Notes under the pieces: generated by a model
What the model was told of the DNA's origin: nothing
The model's database searches: none
Seen by the model: only the letters and a program-made list of their open reading frames with translations
Part shown: one piece after another, positions 7,398 through 14,909 of the stretch
How the letters are laid out: each line of letters begins with the position of its first letter
Position numbering within the stretch: position 1 is the stretch's first letter
NCBI GenBank assembly: GCA_020024255.1
Contig: JAHHTX010000018.1
Location: forward strand, 1-27,445
DNA: 27,445 bases
Origin: Anaerotignum sp.
GTDB taxonomy: Bacteria; Bacillota; Clostridia; Lachnospirales; Anaerotignaceae
Direction of reading: 5' to 3'
Translations under genes and position numbers: made by a program

Positions 7398-8357
7398 GTG
7401 TTTGAATTTGAGAAACCTCGCATTGAAATTGCAGAGATGTCACCGGATGGAACATATGGAAAGTTTGTTGCAGAACCTTTGGAAAGAGGGTATGGCACAA
7501 CTTTAGGCAATTCCTTGAGAAGAATTTTGCTTTCTTCCCTGCCCGGTGCAGCAGTAAGCAATGTTAAGATTGACGGTGTGCTTCATGAATTCAGCGTAAT
7601 TCCCGGCGTAAAAGAAGACGTAACGGAGATTATTTTGAATCTGAAGGGATTGGCAATCAAAAATACCAGTGAAAGCAACGAACCAAAGATTGCCTACATT
7701 GACATGGAAGGCGAAGGGGAAGTGAAGGGGTCTGATATTAAAGCAGACAGCGAGATTGAAATTCTCAACCCTGATCACCACATTGCAACATTGTCCGGTG
7801 GCGCAGGCAGCAAGCTGTATATGGAAATTACCATTAACAAAGGACGGGGCTACATTGGTGCTGATAAGAATAAAAAAGACGATCAGCCAATCGGTATGCT
7901 TCCGGTAGACAGTATTTTTACACCAGTTACCAGAGTAAACTTTTTGGTGGAAAATACCCGTGTCGGTCAGATTACAGACTATGATAAGCTTTCTCTGGAA
8001 GTTTGGACAAACGGAACTATTGCACCAGACGATGCAGTGAGCTATGGTGCAAAGATACTCAATGAGCATCTGAATCTGTTTATTGATCTTTCTGATAATG
8101 CCAAAGATGCTTCGATTATGGTGGAAAAAGAAGAAGGTAAGAAAGAAAAAGTTCTGGAAATGAGCATTGAAGAACTGGATCTTTCCGTACGTTCTTATAA
8201 CTGCTTGAAACGTGCAGGCATTAACACTGTAGAAGATCTGGCAAACAAAACGGAAGAAGAAATGATGAAAGTTAGAAACCTTGGACGTAAGTCTTTGGAG
8301 GAAGTATTAAACAAAATGGCAGAATTGGGCTTGTCTTTAAGACCCAGTGATGAATAA
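7398..8357 (+). CDS. rpoA: DNA-directed RNA polymerase alpha subunit
   Basis: The alpha dimer scaffolds RNA polymerase assembly, and its C-terminal domain contacts UP elements and activators. The product has 319 residues: an N-terminal assembly domain (about 1-230), a short acidic/lysine linker, and the C-terminal domain from about residue 250 (SIEELDLSVRSYNCLKRAGI ... GLSLRPSDE). The start is GTG 7398, 9 nt after GGGAGG (7383-7388). An out-of-frame ATG at 7394 opens a three-codon frame whose TGA overlaps the second rpoA codon. Confidence 0.97.
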   Translation: MFEFEKPRIEIAEMSPDGTYGKFVAEPLERGYGTTLGNSLRRILLSSLPGAAVSNVKIDGVLHEFSVIPGVKEDVTEIILNLKGLAIKNTSESNEPKIAYIDMEGEGEVKGSDIKADSEIEILNPDHHIATLSGGAGSKLYMEITINKGRGYIGADKNKKDDQPIGMLPVDSIFTPVTRVNFLVENTRVGQITDYDKLSLEVWTNGTIAPDDAVSYGAKILNEHLNLFIDLSDNAKDASIMVEKEEGKKEKVLEMSIEELDLSVRSYNCLKRAGINTVEDLANKTEEEMMKVRNLGRKSLEEVLNKMAELGLSLRPSDE

Positions 8358-8463
8358 TCTTCTGCCGGTCACTTATTATTTACTGCGAAATTACGATGCC
8401 ACATAAGCCCGATGAGCAGTGGGTCGGGGTAAGTTTTGCAGGGACAACAAGGAGGAATCCACA

Positions 8464-9006
8464 ATGCACGCATCCGGATATAGAAAACTTGGTAAAACAA
8501 CTCCCCAGAGAAAAGCTCTGCTGAGAAACCAGGTAACAAATCTGTTGTATCATGGTAAAATCAAAACAACAGAAACAAGAGCAAAAGAAGTAAGAAGAAT
8601 TGCAGAAAAAATGATTACTCTGGCTGTAAAAGAAAGAGATAACTTCGATGAAGTAGAAGTATCCGCAAAGGTTGCAAAAAAAGATAGCAACGGCAAGAGA
8701 GTAAAAGAAGTGGTAAACGGTAAGAAAGTAACCGTTTATGATGAAGTAAAGAAAACAGTAAAGAAGGATAAACCTTCCAGACTGGCTGCAAGAAGACAGC
8801 TTCTTTCCTACCTGTACCCCGTAACAGAAGTACCTGCTGACGGTAAAAAGGTAAGAAAAAACACAAAGAAAGTAGACATGGTTGCGAAGATGTTTGATGA
8901 AATCGCTCCCAAGTATGCTGACCGTAACGGTGGTTACACAAGAATTGTAAAACTGGGCGCAAGAAAAGGCGACGGTGCAATGGAAGTTATCATCGAATTG
9001 GTTTAA
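8464..9006 (+). CDS. rplQ: 50S ribosomal protein L17 with lysine-rich insertion
   Basis: L17 surrounds the peptide exit tunnel on the large subunit. N-terminal (GYRKLGKTTPQRKALLRNQV) and C-terminal (GGYTRIVKLGARKGDGAMEV) family blocks are intact. The protein is 180 residues against about 120 in B. subtilis. The extra part lies at roughly residues 57-107, between EKMITLAVKE and ARRQLLSYLY, and is rich in Lys, Val and Glu. Similar long L17 proteins occur in Lachnospiraceae as far as I recall. The start is ATG 8464, 8 nt after GGAGG (8451-8455). It is the last gene before the operon terminator. Confidence 0.95.
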   Translation: MHASGYRKLGKTTPQRKALLRNQVTNLLYHGKIKTTETRAKEVRRIAEKMITLAVKERDNFDEVEVSAKVAKKDSNGKRVKEVVNGKKVTVYDEVKKTVKKDKPSRLAARRQLLSYLYPVTEVPADGKKVRKNTKKVDMVAKMFDEIAPKYADRNGGYTRIVKLGARKGDGAMEVIIELV

Positions 9007-9026
9007 TTGCTCATCAGATAACAAAG

Positions 9027-9061
9027 GAGGAAATTCGTGGAAAAAGAATTTCCTCTTTTTT
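9027..9061 (+). terminator. Intrinsic terminator of the spc-alpha operon
   Basis: A perfect 10-bp stem, GAGGAAATTC (9027-9036) and GAATTTCCTC (9046-9055), with a 9-nt loop, is followed by six T. It lies 20 nt after the rplQ stop. Confidence 0.92.
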
Positions 9062-9084
9062 GTGTATTTGAAAGAAAATGTCTT

Positions 9085-9111
9085 TTGCAAAAAAGAAAAA
9101 TAGTGTATACT
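9085..9111 (+). promoter_or_regulatory. Possible promoter for the zinc-ribbon/DUF2085/cyclo-ligase operon
   Basis: TATACT (9106-9111) is a good -10. TTGCAA (9085-9090) is 15 bp upstream, shorter than ideal. It leaves a leader of about 180 nt before the first gene, in which I see no clear structure. Confidence 0.45.
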
Positions 9112-9296
9112 AAAAGAACTCCAGACAAAAAACAATGTACCATTAGTCTGAATTGATTTGGAGAATGATGGTGTACTGTTTTGACAAATGGGTTAAAACA
9201 GGTGGATAAATCAGAAAAAATAGAAATTGGCTCAATAAATCTATTGGAAATGGGTGATGGAGTTTAGACAATGTATAGAAAAGGAGTGAAATGTAT

Positions 9297-9848
9297 ATGA
9301 GTTATTGCCCGAAATGTGGGAGAGAAATTATTGATGAAAGTTTGGGCTGCCCTATTTGCAGTGTACGGGATAACACAAGACCAAGTTTGTCCAAAGAACA
9401 GGTAAACACATCAGGAAATGCAACGGGAAATACTGTGCAACAGGCTCAAGATACGCAAGAAGCGGAAAAAGTAGATACTTTTACAGTAGAGGACAGTAGG
9501 GAAACAAAACAAAAAGTTGAAGATGAACAACAGGTGGGCGCAACTTGGGGAAAATCTCCAAATACACAATATGCAGAAACAACGCCCATGGAAGAAAAAA
9601 TCATTCCAACATGGCTTAAGGTACTTATTATTGCAATATTGATTATTGTTTCGTTATTCTTTAGTGGATTTGGTGCAATCGCAGGCCTGATTAGTGGTAT
9701 CATTTTAATGAGAAGCCCTGTTTTGGATTATCAGAAATTTGGGAAGGTTTTGACGATTATCAGTGCGGTTCTTGTGGGGCTGGGTCTGTTGTGCTGCTTG
9801 ATTTTTGGCAGTTTAATGACACTGGGCATTGTCAGCCAGTCCTATTAA
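9297..9848 (+). CDS. Zinc-ribbon membrane protein of unknown function
   Basis: A 183-residue protein. The N-terminus has a zinc-ribbon with C4, C7, C18 and C21 (SYCPKCG ... LGCPICS). A polar, probably disordered linker (about 25-100) leads to a hydrophobic C-terminal half with segments at about 107-138 and 149-178. This layout resembles widespread zinc-ribbon membrane proteins of Gram-positive bacteria, whose roles are mostly unknown. ATG 9297 is preferred over ATG 9291, because AAGGAG (9281-9286) is 10 nt from it and only 4 nt from the other. It overlaps no gene but is close to the DUF2085 gene, so an operon is likely. Confidence 0.8.
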   Translation: MSYCPKCGREIIDESLGCPICSVRDNTRPSLSKEQVNTSGNATGNTVQQAQDTQEAEKVDTFTVEDSRETKQKVEDEQQVGATWGKSPNTQYAETTPMEEKIIPTWLKVLIIAILIIVSLFFSGFGAIAGLISGIILMRSPVLDYQKFGKVLTIISAVLVGLGLLCCLIFGSLMTLGIVSQSY

Positions 9849-9864
9849 GCCTTTCTCTTATACA

Positions 9865-10497
9865 ATGAAAAAGATATTTGATTTTTTTGGCTCTGCAATC
9901 TGCCATCAGATAGCAGAGCGCAGTTTTTTTTGTGGGGATTTACAAAGTCCCTTATGCGCCCGCTGTACGGCCATAGAAGCCGGTGTTCTTTTTGGTGTAT
10001 TATTTATATGGTTAAAGGGAAGAAAAGAGGGAAATCGTCCTTTTTCCACTTCGTGTGTAATACTTCTTGCGCTGTCTTTTCTTCCTGTTGCACTAGATGG
10101 TGTGGGGAGCTATTTTGGTATTCTGGAAAGTAATTCTTTCCGCAGAGTGGTAACAGGAGCATTGGCAGGGTATGGATTGCCGGCTTTCTTTTTGCTTTGT
10201 GCCAACTTCCAACCGGGAGAAAACCACGAGAAACCGATTTTTAACCATATGGGTGAGCCTTTGCTCTTGTTGTTTGGTACATTATTTTATGGCATTTTGG
10301 TATATATGGGCATTTTACCCTATTTTCTCGTTGCACTTATCAGCAGTTTAGGGGTAGTCTGTATTTATGGGTGTTTCTGGTATTTATTTTTGCATCTTTT
10401 CGGTGGAAAGCGAAAAATGCCCTATTTCTTTTACTCTTTTTGCGGATCGGTGATAACGATTTTTCTGGTGGGAGGTCTGCGGTTATGGATAAAATAA
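9865..10497 (+). CDS. DUF2085-type integral membrane protein
   Basis: The 210-residue protein carries the hallmark of the DUF2085 family: a CHQ motif near the N-terminus (C13-H14-Q15), a following Arg/Phe/Cys cluster, and PLCARCT with C31 and C34, then about five to six hydrophobic segments. The clustered Cys/His suggest metal or redox binding, but the function is unknown. ATG 9865 has no recognisable ribosome-binding site; translation may depend on the upstream gene, whose stop is 16 nt before. A TTG at 9829 is an alternative that would overlap the previous gene. Confidence 0.78.
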   Translation: MKKIFDFFGSAICHQIAERSFFCGDLQSPLCARCTAIEAGVLFGVLFIWLKGRKEGNRPFSTSCVILLALSFLPVALDGVGSYFGILESNSFRRVVTGALAGYGLPAFFLLCANFQPGENHEKPIFNHMGEPLLLLFGTLFYGILVYMGILPYFLVALISSLGVVCIYGCFWYLFLHLFGGKRKMPYFFYSFCGSVITIFLVGGLRLWIK

Positions 10498-11057
10498 AAG
10501 AGGATTTACGGAAAAAAGGAAAGGACTTGCGGAATAATATAGGGCTGGAAGTGCGAATAGCCAAAAGTCAAAAAGTCGCAGAACATTTTTTACAAAGTAC
10601 ACTATTTGAAAAAGCGGAAACGGTGTTTTCTTATTTGCCCATTGGTTCAGAACTGGATACTTTACCTATTTTGGAAAATGTATGGCAAAAGGGAAAACGG
10701 GTTGCTGTGCCTGTGACCGAAAAAAACCGACAAATGTCTTTTGTGGTAATAGACAGCCTGCAAGCAACGCACATAGGGAACTTTGGCATCAGAGAGCCAA
10801 AAAAGGGAAAAACGTTTTTTCCCAAATCGGAAGATGTGATACTTGTACCGGCACTGTTTTTTGATCATGAAGGGAATCGTTTGGGATACGGCGGAGGCTA
10901 TTATGACACCTATTTTGCACAATATCCTTTGGGCAGAAAAGTCGGCATTTGTTTTCAGGAACAGATTATTTCTGATGTGATGCCTGTGGAGAAAACAGAT
11001 TATCCGGTTGAAAATATCCTTACGGAAAACGGGTGGATAAAGGTTAAGGAAAAGTAG
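10485..11057 (+). CDS. 5-formyltetrahydrofolate cyclo-ligase
   Basis: This enzyme converts 5-formyl-THF to 5,10-methenyl-THF with ATP, returning a stored folate to one-carbon metabolism. The 190-residue product is full length and shows the conserved blocks FSYLPIGSELDT, FGIREP, and DVILVPALFFD followed by RLGYGGGYYDTYF, the substrate-binding signature. ATG 10485 overlaps the end of the DUF2085 gene by 13 bp; GGAGG (10471-10475) lies inside that gene, indicating coupled translation. Homologues are named ygfA or fau in other bacteria. Confidence 0.93.
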   Translation: MDKIKEDLRKKGKDLRNNIGLEVRIAKSQKVAEHFLQSTLFEKAETVFSYLPIGSELDTLPILENVWQKGKRVAVPVTEKNRQMSFVVIDSLQATHIGNFGIREPKKGKTFFPKSEDVILVPALFFDHEGNRLGYGGGYYDTYFAQYPLGRKVGICFQEQIISDVMPVEKTDYPVENILTENGWIKVKEK

Positions 11058-11097
11058 ACCAGTAATATCGAACATTTATGGGAAAACTTTGGACAGA

Positions 11098-11158
11098 TGT
11101 GGGTAATTTCTGTATAGTTGTGGATAAAAGCAGAACAGGGAAAAGATCTTGGGGATAA
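11098..11158 (+). promoter_or_regulatory. Cluster of three DnaA-box-like sequences
   Basis: TGTGGATAA (11119-11127) is an exact reverse complement of the consensus box TTATCCACA. TGTGGGTAA (11098-11106) and TGGGGATAA (11150-11158) each differ from it at one position. All three face the same way, with start-to-start spacings of 21 and 31 bp, near two and three helical turns. They occupy the gap between the convergent cyclo-ligase and rpmB genes. DnaA binding is inferred. Confidence 0.4.
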
Positions 11159-11186
11159 CATAGAAAAGAATAAAGCAAGAACACAT

Positions 11187-11218
11187 AAAAAAGCCTTCGC
11201 ATTTTCTGCGGAGGCTTT
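11187..11218 (-). terminator. Terminator of rpmB
   Basis: On the minus strand AAAGCCTCCGCA and TGCGAAGGCTTT form a stem around GAAAA and run into six T (11192-11187). The plus-strand T-run is weaker (three T), but the hairpin may also stop transcripts from the convergent cyclo-ligase operon. Confidence 0.88.
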
Positions 11219-11233
11219 CATATGTTTACAAAA

Positions 11234-11437
11234 TCAGATTGCACGGGTAACCTTGTTAGCACGCAAACATCTTGTGCAAACGTAGATAGATTTTACAGTT
11301 CCATTATCTTCCACGATTTTAACTTTTTTTACGTTAGGTTTCCATTTTCTATTGGCACGTCTACTAACCTGACTACGGTTAATGCTGATTCTATGACCTT
11401 TTATCTGACCCTTTTCACAAATTTCACATCTAGCCAT
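11234..11437 (-). CDS. rpmB: 50S ribosomal protein L28, zinc-binding type
   Basis: L28 is a large-subunit protein. The 67-residue product has two CxxC pairs (ARCEICEKG near the N-terminus and VCTRCLRA near the C-terminus), the zinc-binding form, and the basic core INRSQVSRRANRKWKPNVKK. The start is ATG at 11437, with GGAGG 8 nt upstream; an upstream in-frame ATG at 11470 lacks a site. The gene stands alone, with its own promoter and terminator. Confidence 0.96.
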   Translation of the reverse strand: MARCEICEKGQIKGHRISINRSQVSRRANRKWKPNVKKVKIVEDNGTVKSIYVCTRCLRANKVTRAI

Positions 11438-11479
11438 TGCCTGCACCTCCTTCACTGCTTCATGTGACATAACAAAATT

Positions 11480-11508
11480 ATTCTAGCAGAAAATACTCTA
11501 TATTGCAA
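11480..11508 (-). promoter_or_regulatory. Promoter of rpmB
   Basis: On the minus strand TTGCAA (11508-11503), 17 bp, and TAGAAT (11485-11480), with an extended TGC just before the -10. It is a strong match, as expected for a ribosomal-protein gene. Confidence 0.75.
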
Positions 11509-11625
11509 GGAAAAACACGCTTTTTTTGAAATATTTTTTTCGATTGGAAGAGAAGGGAAAAAAGGAATAAACAGGCTGTGAACAAGCAGACGTGGCAAAC
11601 CTCTTGCAGAGTGAATTTAGAAATA

Positions 11626-11654
11626 TTGTAATTTTTTTTATTTTGCGGTATCAT
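11626..11654 (+). promoter_or_regulatory. Promoter of rnz-tsaD
   Basis: TTGTAA (11626-11631) and TATCAT (11649-11654) are 17 bp apart, with a T-rich spacer. The leader is about 40 nt. Confidence 0.6.
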
Positions 11655-11698
11655 AAAGAACAAAGAGTGCCAAAAGATTTTAGAGAAGGAGAAAGAAA

Positions 11699-12616
11699 AT
11701 GTTAGATATTTGCTTACTGGGAACAGGCGGTATGATGCCTATGCCAACACGGTTTTTGACGGCAATGGCAGCAAGGCTCAACGGGCGGATGATGCTGATT
11801 GACTGTGGAGAGGGTACTCAGGTTACCATGAAGATGCTGGGGTGGGGATTTAAGTCCATCGATGTGATTTGCTTTACCCATTTTCATGCTGACCATATTT
11901 CTGGGCTGCCGGGGCTTTTGCTGACTATCGGCAATTCGGGCAGAACAGAGCCGGTGACCCTCGTTGGACCTGTGGGACTGATTCCCATTGTGGAGGGCTT
12001 GCGTCGGATTGCACCGGAGCTTCCGTTCCCCATTGAATATATAGAGCTTGGGAAAGACGTAGAAAGTCCTTTGCAGATAGGGGAATTTACCATTTCCTTC
12101 TGCCCTGCCGACCATATGGTACGATGTTTTGCCTATCGGCTTGATGTCAAGCGGAAAGGAAAGTTTGATGCAAAGAAAGCAGAGGCATTGGGATTGGCCA
12201 GACCTCTTTGGAGTAGGCTGCAAAAAGAAGGCAGTGTGGAGCATGAGGGGAAAATTTATACGGCTGACATGGTCATGGGGCCGGAACGAAAGGGCATTTC
12301 CGTGGCATACTGTACGGACAGCCGTCCCATAGACCGCATTGGAAAACTGGCAGAGGGCGTACAGCTTTTTATTTGCGAGGGAATGTATGGAGAGGAAGAA
12401 AAGAAACAAAAGGCTGTGGAAAATAAGCATATGCTTTTTTCGGAGGCGGCAAAACTGGCACAGTTTGCAAAGGCAGACCAGCTTTGGTTGACCCATTTCA
12501 GTCCTGCCCTCCATGAACCAGAGGAATTTTTGGAAAATGCACAAAAGATTTTTCCCAATACGGAATTGGGAGAAGAACGGAAATGTACAACACTGTATTT
12601 TCCGGAGGAAGGATAA
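11699..12616 (+). CDS. rnz: Ribonuclease Z (tRNA 3' endonuclease)
   Basis: RNase Z cuts the 3' trailer from tRNA precursors that lack an encoded CCA. The 305-residue protein is a metallo-beta-lactamase fold enzyme. The motif FTHFHADHISGLPG supplies H61, H63, D65 and H66; H139 (PADHMV), D207 (YCTDSRP) and H266 (LTHFSP) complete the two-zinc site. Length is typical of the short form. AAGGAG precedes the ATG. tsaD follows after 9 nt, pairing two tRNA-maturation functions in one operon. Confidence 0.95.
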   Translation: MLDICLLGTGGMMPMPTRFLTAMAARLNGRMMLIDCGEGTQVTMKMLGWGFKSIDVICFTHFHADHISGLPGLLLTIGNSGRTEPVTLVGPVGLIPIVEGLRRIAPELPFPIEYIELGKDVESPLQIGEFTISFCPADHMVRCFAYRLDVKRKGKFDAKKAEALGLARPLWSRLQKEGSVEHEGKIYTADMVMGPERKGISVAYCTDSRPIDRIGKLAEGVQLFICEGMYGEEEKKQKAVENKHMLFSEAAKLAQFAKADQLWLTHFSPALHEPEEFLENAQKIFPNTELGEERKCTTLYFPEEG

Positions 12617-12625
12617 GGAGATTTT

Positions 12626-13648
12626 ATGGAAAAAGATATTTTGATTTTGGCAATAGAGAGTTCTTGCGACGAAACGGCGGCAGCAGTTGTGAAAAATGGC
12701 AGGGAAGTGCTTTCTAATGTGATTTCTTCCCAAATTGCCCTTCATACGCTGTACGGTGGTGTTGTGCCGGAAATTGCATCAAGAAAGCATATTGAAGCCA
12801 TTGATGGCGTTATTCAGGCGGCTTTGCAGGAAGCAGGCATAACATTGGACGAAATAGATGCTGTGGGTGTTACTTATGGCCCCGGTTTGGTTGGGGCATT
12901 GCTTGTGGGATTGGCAGAAGCTAAGGCACTAGCATTTGCCACAGGAAAACCGCTTATAGGTGTTCATCATATTGAGGGGCATATCTGTGCCAATTATATT
13001 GAAAATAAGGATTTTACGCCACCTTATATGGCTTTGGTGGTATCAGGGGGACATTCTCACCTTGTATATGTTTCCGATTATGGAAAGTATGAAATTTTGG
13101 GCAGAACGAGGGACGATGCTGCGGGAGAGGCATATGATAAAGTGGCAAGAGCCATTGGTATGGGTTATCCTGGCGGGCCGAAGATTGATGCAGCAGCAAA
13201 GAAAGGGAATCCCGATGCTGTGCATTTCCCCCGTGTTTTTCTGGAAGGCGATTCTTATGATTTTAGTTTCAGCGGTTTGAAATCTGCTGTATTGAACTAT
13301 GTCAATAAACAAAAGATGATGGGAGAACCCATTGTACCTGAAGATGTAGCTGCCAGTTTCCAGCAATCCGTCGTAGAGGTGTTGGTGACAAAGACCATGC
13401 GTGCGGCAAAAGAAAAGGGCGTTTCTAAGATAGCACTGGCAGGAGGGGTTGCGTCAAATTCGACTTTGCGGGAACAGATGCGAGGAGCCTGTGAAAAGGA
13501 AGGATTGTACCTCAGTATTCCTTCTCCCGTTTTGTGTACAGATAACGCAGCAATGATTGGTTGTGCTGCATATTATGAGTATATAGCAGGAGTTCGGGAC
13601 GGATTGGATCTCAATGCAAATCCCGGTTTGAAATTGGGAGAACGATAA
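12626..13648 (+). CDS. tsaD: tRNA N6-threonylcarbamoyladenosine transferase TsaD
   Basis: TsaD, with TsaB and TsaE, transfers the threonylcarbamoyl group to A37 of ANN-decoding tRNAs. The 340-residue protein is an ASKHA-fold enzyme starting ILAIESSCDETAAAVV. The metal-binding HxxxH is H115-IEG-H119, and later signatures are VVSGGHSHLVY and LAGGVASNSTLR. tsaB and tsaE are not in this window. It is co-transcribed with rnz, and a terminator follows at 13733. Confidence 0.96.
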   Translation: MEKDILILAIESSCDETAAAVVKNGREVLSNVISSQIALHTLYGGVVPEIASRKHIEAIDGVIQAALQEAGITLDEIDAVGVTYGPGLVGALLVGLAEAKALAFATGKPLIGVHHIEGHICANYIENKDFTPPYMALVVSGGHSHLVYVSDYGKYEILGRTRDDAAGEAYDKVARAIGMGYPGGPKIDAAAKKGNPDAVHFPRVFLEGDSYDFSFSGLKSAVLNYVNKQKMMGEPIVPEDVAASFQQSVVEVLVTKTMRAAKEKGVSKIALAGGVASNSTLREQMRGACEKEGLYLSIPSPVLCTDNAAMIGCAAYYEYIAGVRDGLDLNANPGLKLGER

Positions 13649-13732
13649 AAAAAATGATGGATAAAATTTTCTTTATCATAAGAAAAATAGGAAATAGGTC
13701 AAGACATTGAAGATATCTCCTGTTTTGAGCAT

Positions 13733-13768
13733 AAAAGGTGTGCTTGTTTGATGTAGGCACACCTTTTT
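13733..13768. terminator. Bidirectional terminator between tsaD and the HAD remnant
   Basis: AAAAGGTGTGC (13733-13743) and GCACACCTTTTT (13757-13768) form a strong stem. T-runs flank it on both strands, so it can end rnz-tsaD from the left and the minus-strand SDR/HAD transcript from the right. Confidence 0.88.
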
Positions 13769-13774
13769 ATCTGC

Positions 13775-14076
13775 TTATCCGACAATTTCATATAACTGCG
13801 TAAGTTTTTGTATTTCATATGTGGGAATTGCATCAATGCCAAAATGGGAAAATACACGTCCAAAACGTGTCAGAAGAACGGCATCTCTTGAGGTTTCTCC
13901 CCGTTCATAGCTTGCCCAAAGTTTCGCATTCATTTCCAAATAGTATTTTCTGATTTCTTCTGTGAAGGGAATATTATTTTTTGCAAAAACATTTTCCAGT
14001 CCTTTTTTTCTGCGGCAGAAAAGTCCAGCAGCGTTCTGTCTGCATCGAAAAATAAAGCACGATATTGTTTATCCAT
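13775..14076 (-). pseudogene. Frameshifted and truncated HAD phosphatase (YjjG-like)
   Basis: The minus strand starts ATG at 14076, with GGAGG 9 nt upstream. It encodes MDKQYRALFFDADRTLLDF, the DxDxT nucleophile motif of HAD hydrolases in the form seen in YjjG-type 5'-nucleotidases. At 14003-14009 a run of seven A breaks the frame. Adding one A restores about 80 more residues typical of the family (GLENVFAKNN, AKLWASYERGETSRD, LLTRFGRVFSHFGID). The frame then stops at 13775, so only about 100 of some 225 residues remain and motifs II-IV are absent. The ATG overlaps the SDR stop (TAATG), so translation was coupled. Confidence 0.8.
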
Positions 14077-14825
14077 TATTGCATTCCTCCGTCTAGAGTA
14101 ATGATTTGTCCTGTCAGAAAAGAAGAGTGATTACTTGCAAGAAATACAGCAAGGTCACCCACTTCTTTGGGGGTGCCAAACCGCATCAGTGCAATTTCTT
14201 CGGCAAGCTCTGTCCGTTCTTCTTCCGTAAAACAACGGTTCATTGCGGTATCAATCACACCGCAGGCAATGGCATTGACACGAATATGGGAAGGCCCCAG
14301 TTCCTTTGCCATAGATTTTGTAAAGGCATTGATACCACCTTTAGAAGCGGAGTAGACAGCCTCACAGGACGCCCCGACTGCTCCCCACATGGAAGAAATA
14401 TTTAAAATCACACCATCTTTTTTATGTACCATAGGGGGTATGGCAATATGGGTACAGTTGAGCACAGAACAGAGATTGACGGAAAGTACCTGTTCCCATT
14501 GATGCGGTGTCATGTCTGTGAATAAACCAATATGGGAAATTCCTGCATTATTTACCAAAATATCCACATTGCCGAAGGTAGATTTTATTTTGTCAAAGAG
14601 CAGTTTGCAGGCGGTATAGTCAGAAACATCTGCAAGCACTGCCATACATTCTATGGAAGCATCTTCCAGTTCTTTTCTTGTTTGTTCCAGTTCCTTTTCG
14701 CTGCGAGAGGCATTCAGTACCACACGGCAGCCTGCCTTTCCAAGTGCAAAAGCGATGCCCTTACCAATACCACGGGAAGAACCTGTGACAAGGGCAGTTT
14801 TCCCTTTTAATTCTTGTAAATCCAT
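14076..14825 (-). CDS. Short-chain dehydrogenase/reductase (FabG-like)
   Basis: A 249-residue classical SDR with an NAD(P)-binding Rossmann fold. It has the cofactor motif TGSSRGIGKG near the N-terminus, LVNNAGIS, the catalytic serine region LNISSMWG, and YSASK (Tyr and Lys of the catalytic tetrad), ending ITLDGGMQ. It is close to 3-oxoacyl-ACP reductases but is not in a fatty-acid cluster, so the substrate is unknown. I choose the start at 14825, preceded by AAGGATGG; the in-frame ATG at 14852 lacks a site. It is followed by the coupled HAD remnant. Confidence 0.88.
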   Translation of the reverse strand: MDLQELKGKTALVTGSSRGIGKGIAFALGKAGCRVVLNASRSEKELEQTRKELEDASIECMAVLADVSDYTACKLLFDKIKSTFGNVDILVNNAGISHIGLFTDMTPHQWEQVLSVNLCSVLNCTHIAIPPMVHKKDGVILNISSMWGAVGASCEAVYSASKGGINAFTKSMAKELGPSHIRVNAIACGVIDTAMNRCFTEEERTELAEEIALMRFGTPKEVGDLAVFLASNHSSFLTGQIITLDGGMQ

Positions 14826-14861
14826 TTGTAATATTCCATCCTTTTTTGTCATGATTTTATA

Positions 14862-14877
14862 CGGTATTATTGTACCG
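14862..14877. promoter_or_regulatory. Palindromic operator candidate in the SDR promoter region
   Basis: CGGTA-N6-TACCG, a perfect 5+5 inverted repeat, lies directly upstream of a minus-strand TATAAA -10-like sequence, 37 bp from the SDR start, and upstream of the divergent promoter at 14910. This is a typical place for a repressor or MerR-type activator to bind; which regulator is unknown. Confidence 0.4.
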
Positions 14878-14909
14878 AAAATTCTTCCGGCTTACAAGGC
14901 AGAAATCTG

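Noticed and set aside
8358..8463. Structured leader before rplQ
   Set aside because: Only short stems (CCCGA/TCGGG and ACTGC/GCAGT) can be drawn, too weak to call without comparative data.
11714..12745. Open frame of 343 codons on the minus strand opposite rnz and tsaD
   Set aside because: It is fully antisense to two well-identified genes, with low-complexity Cys/His/Phe-rich translation and no start signals.
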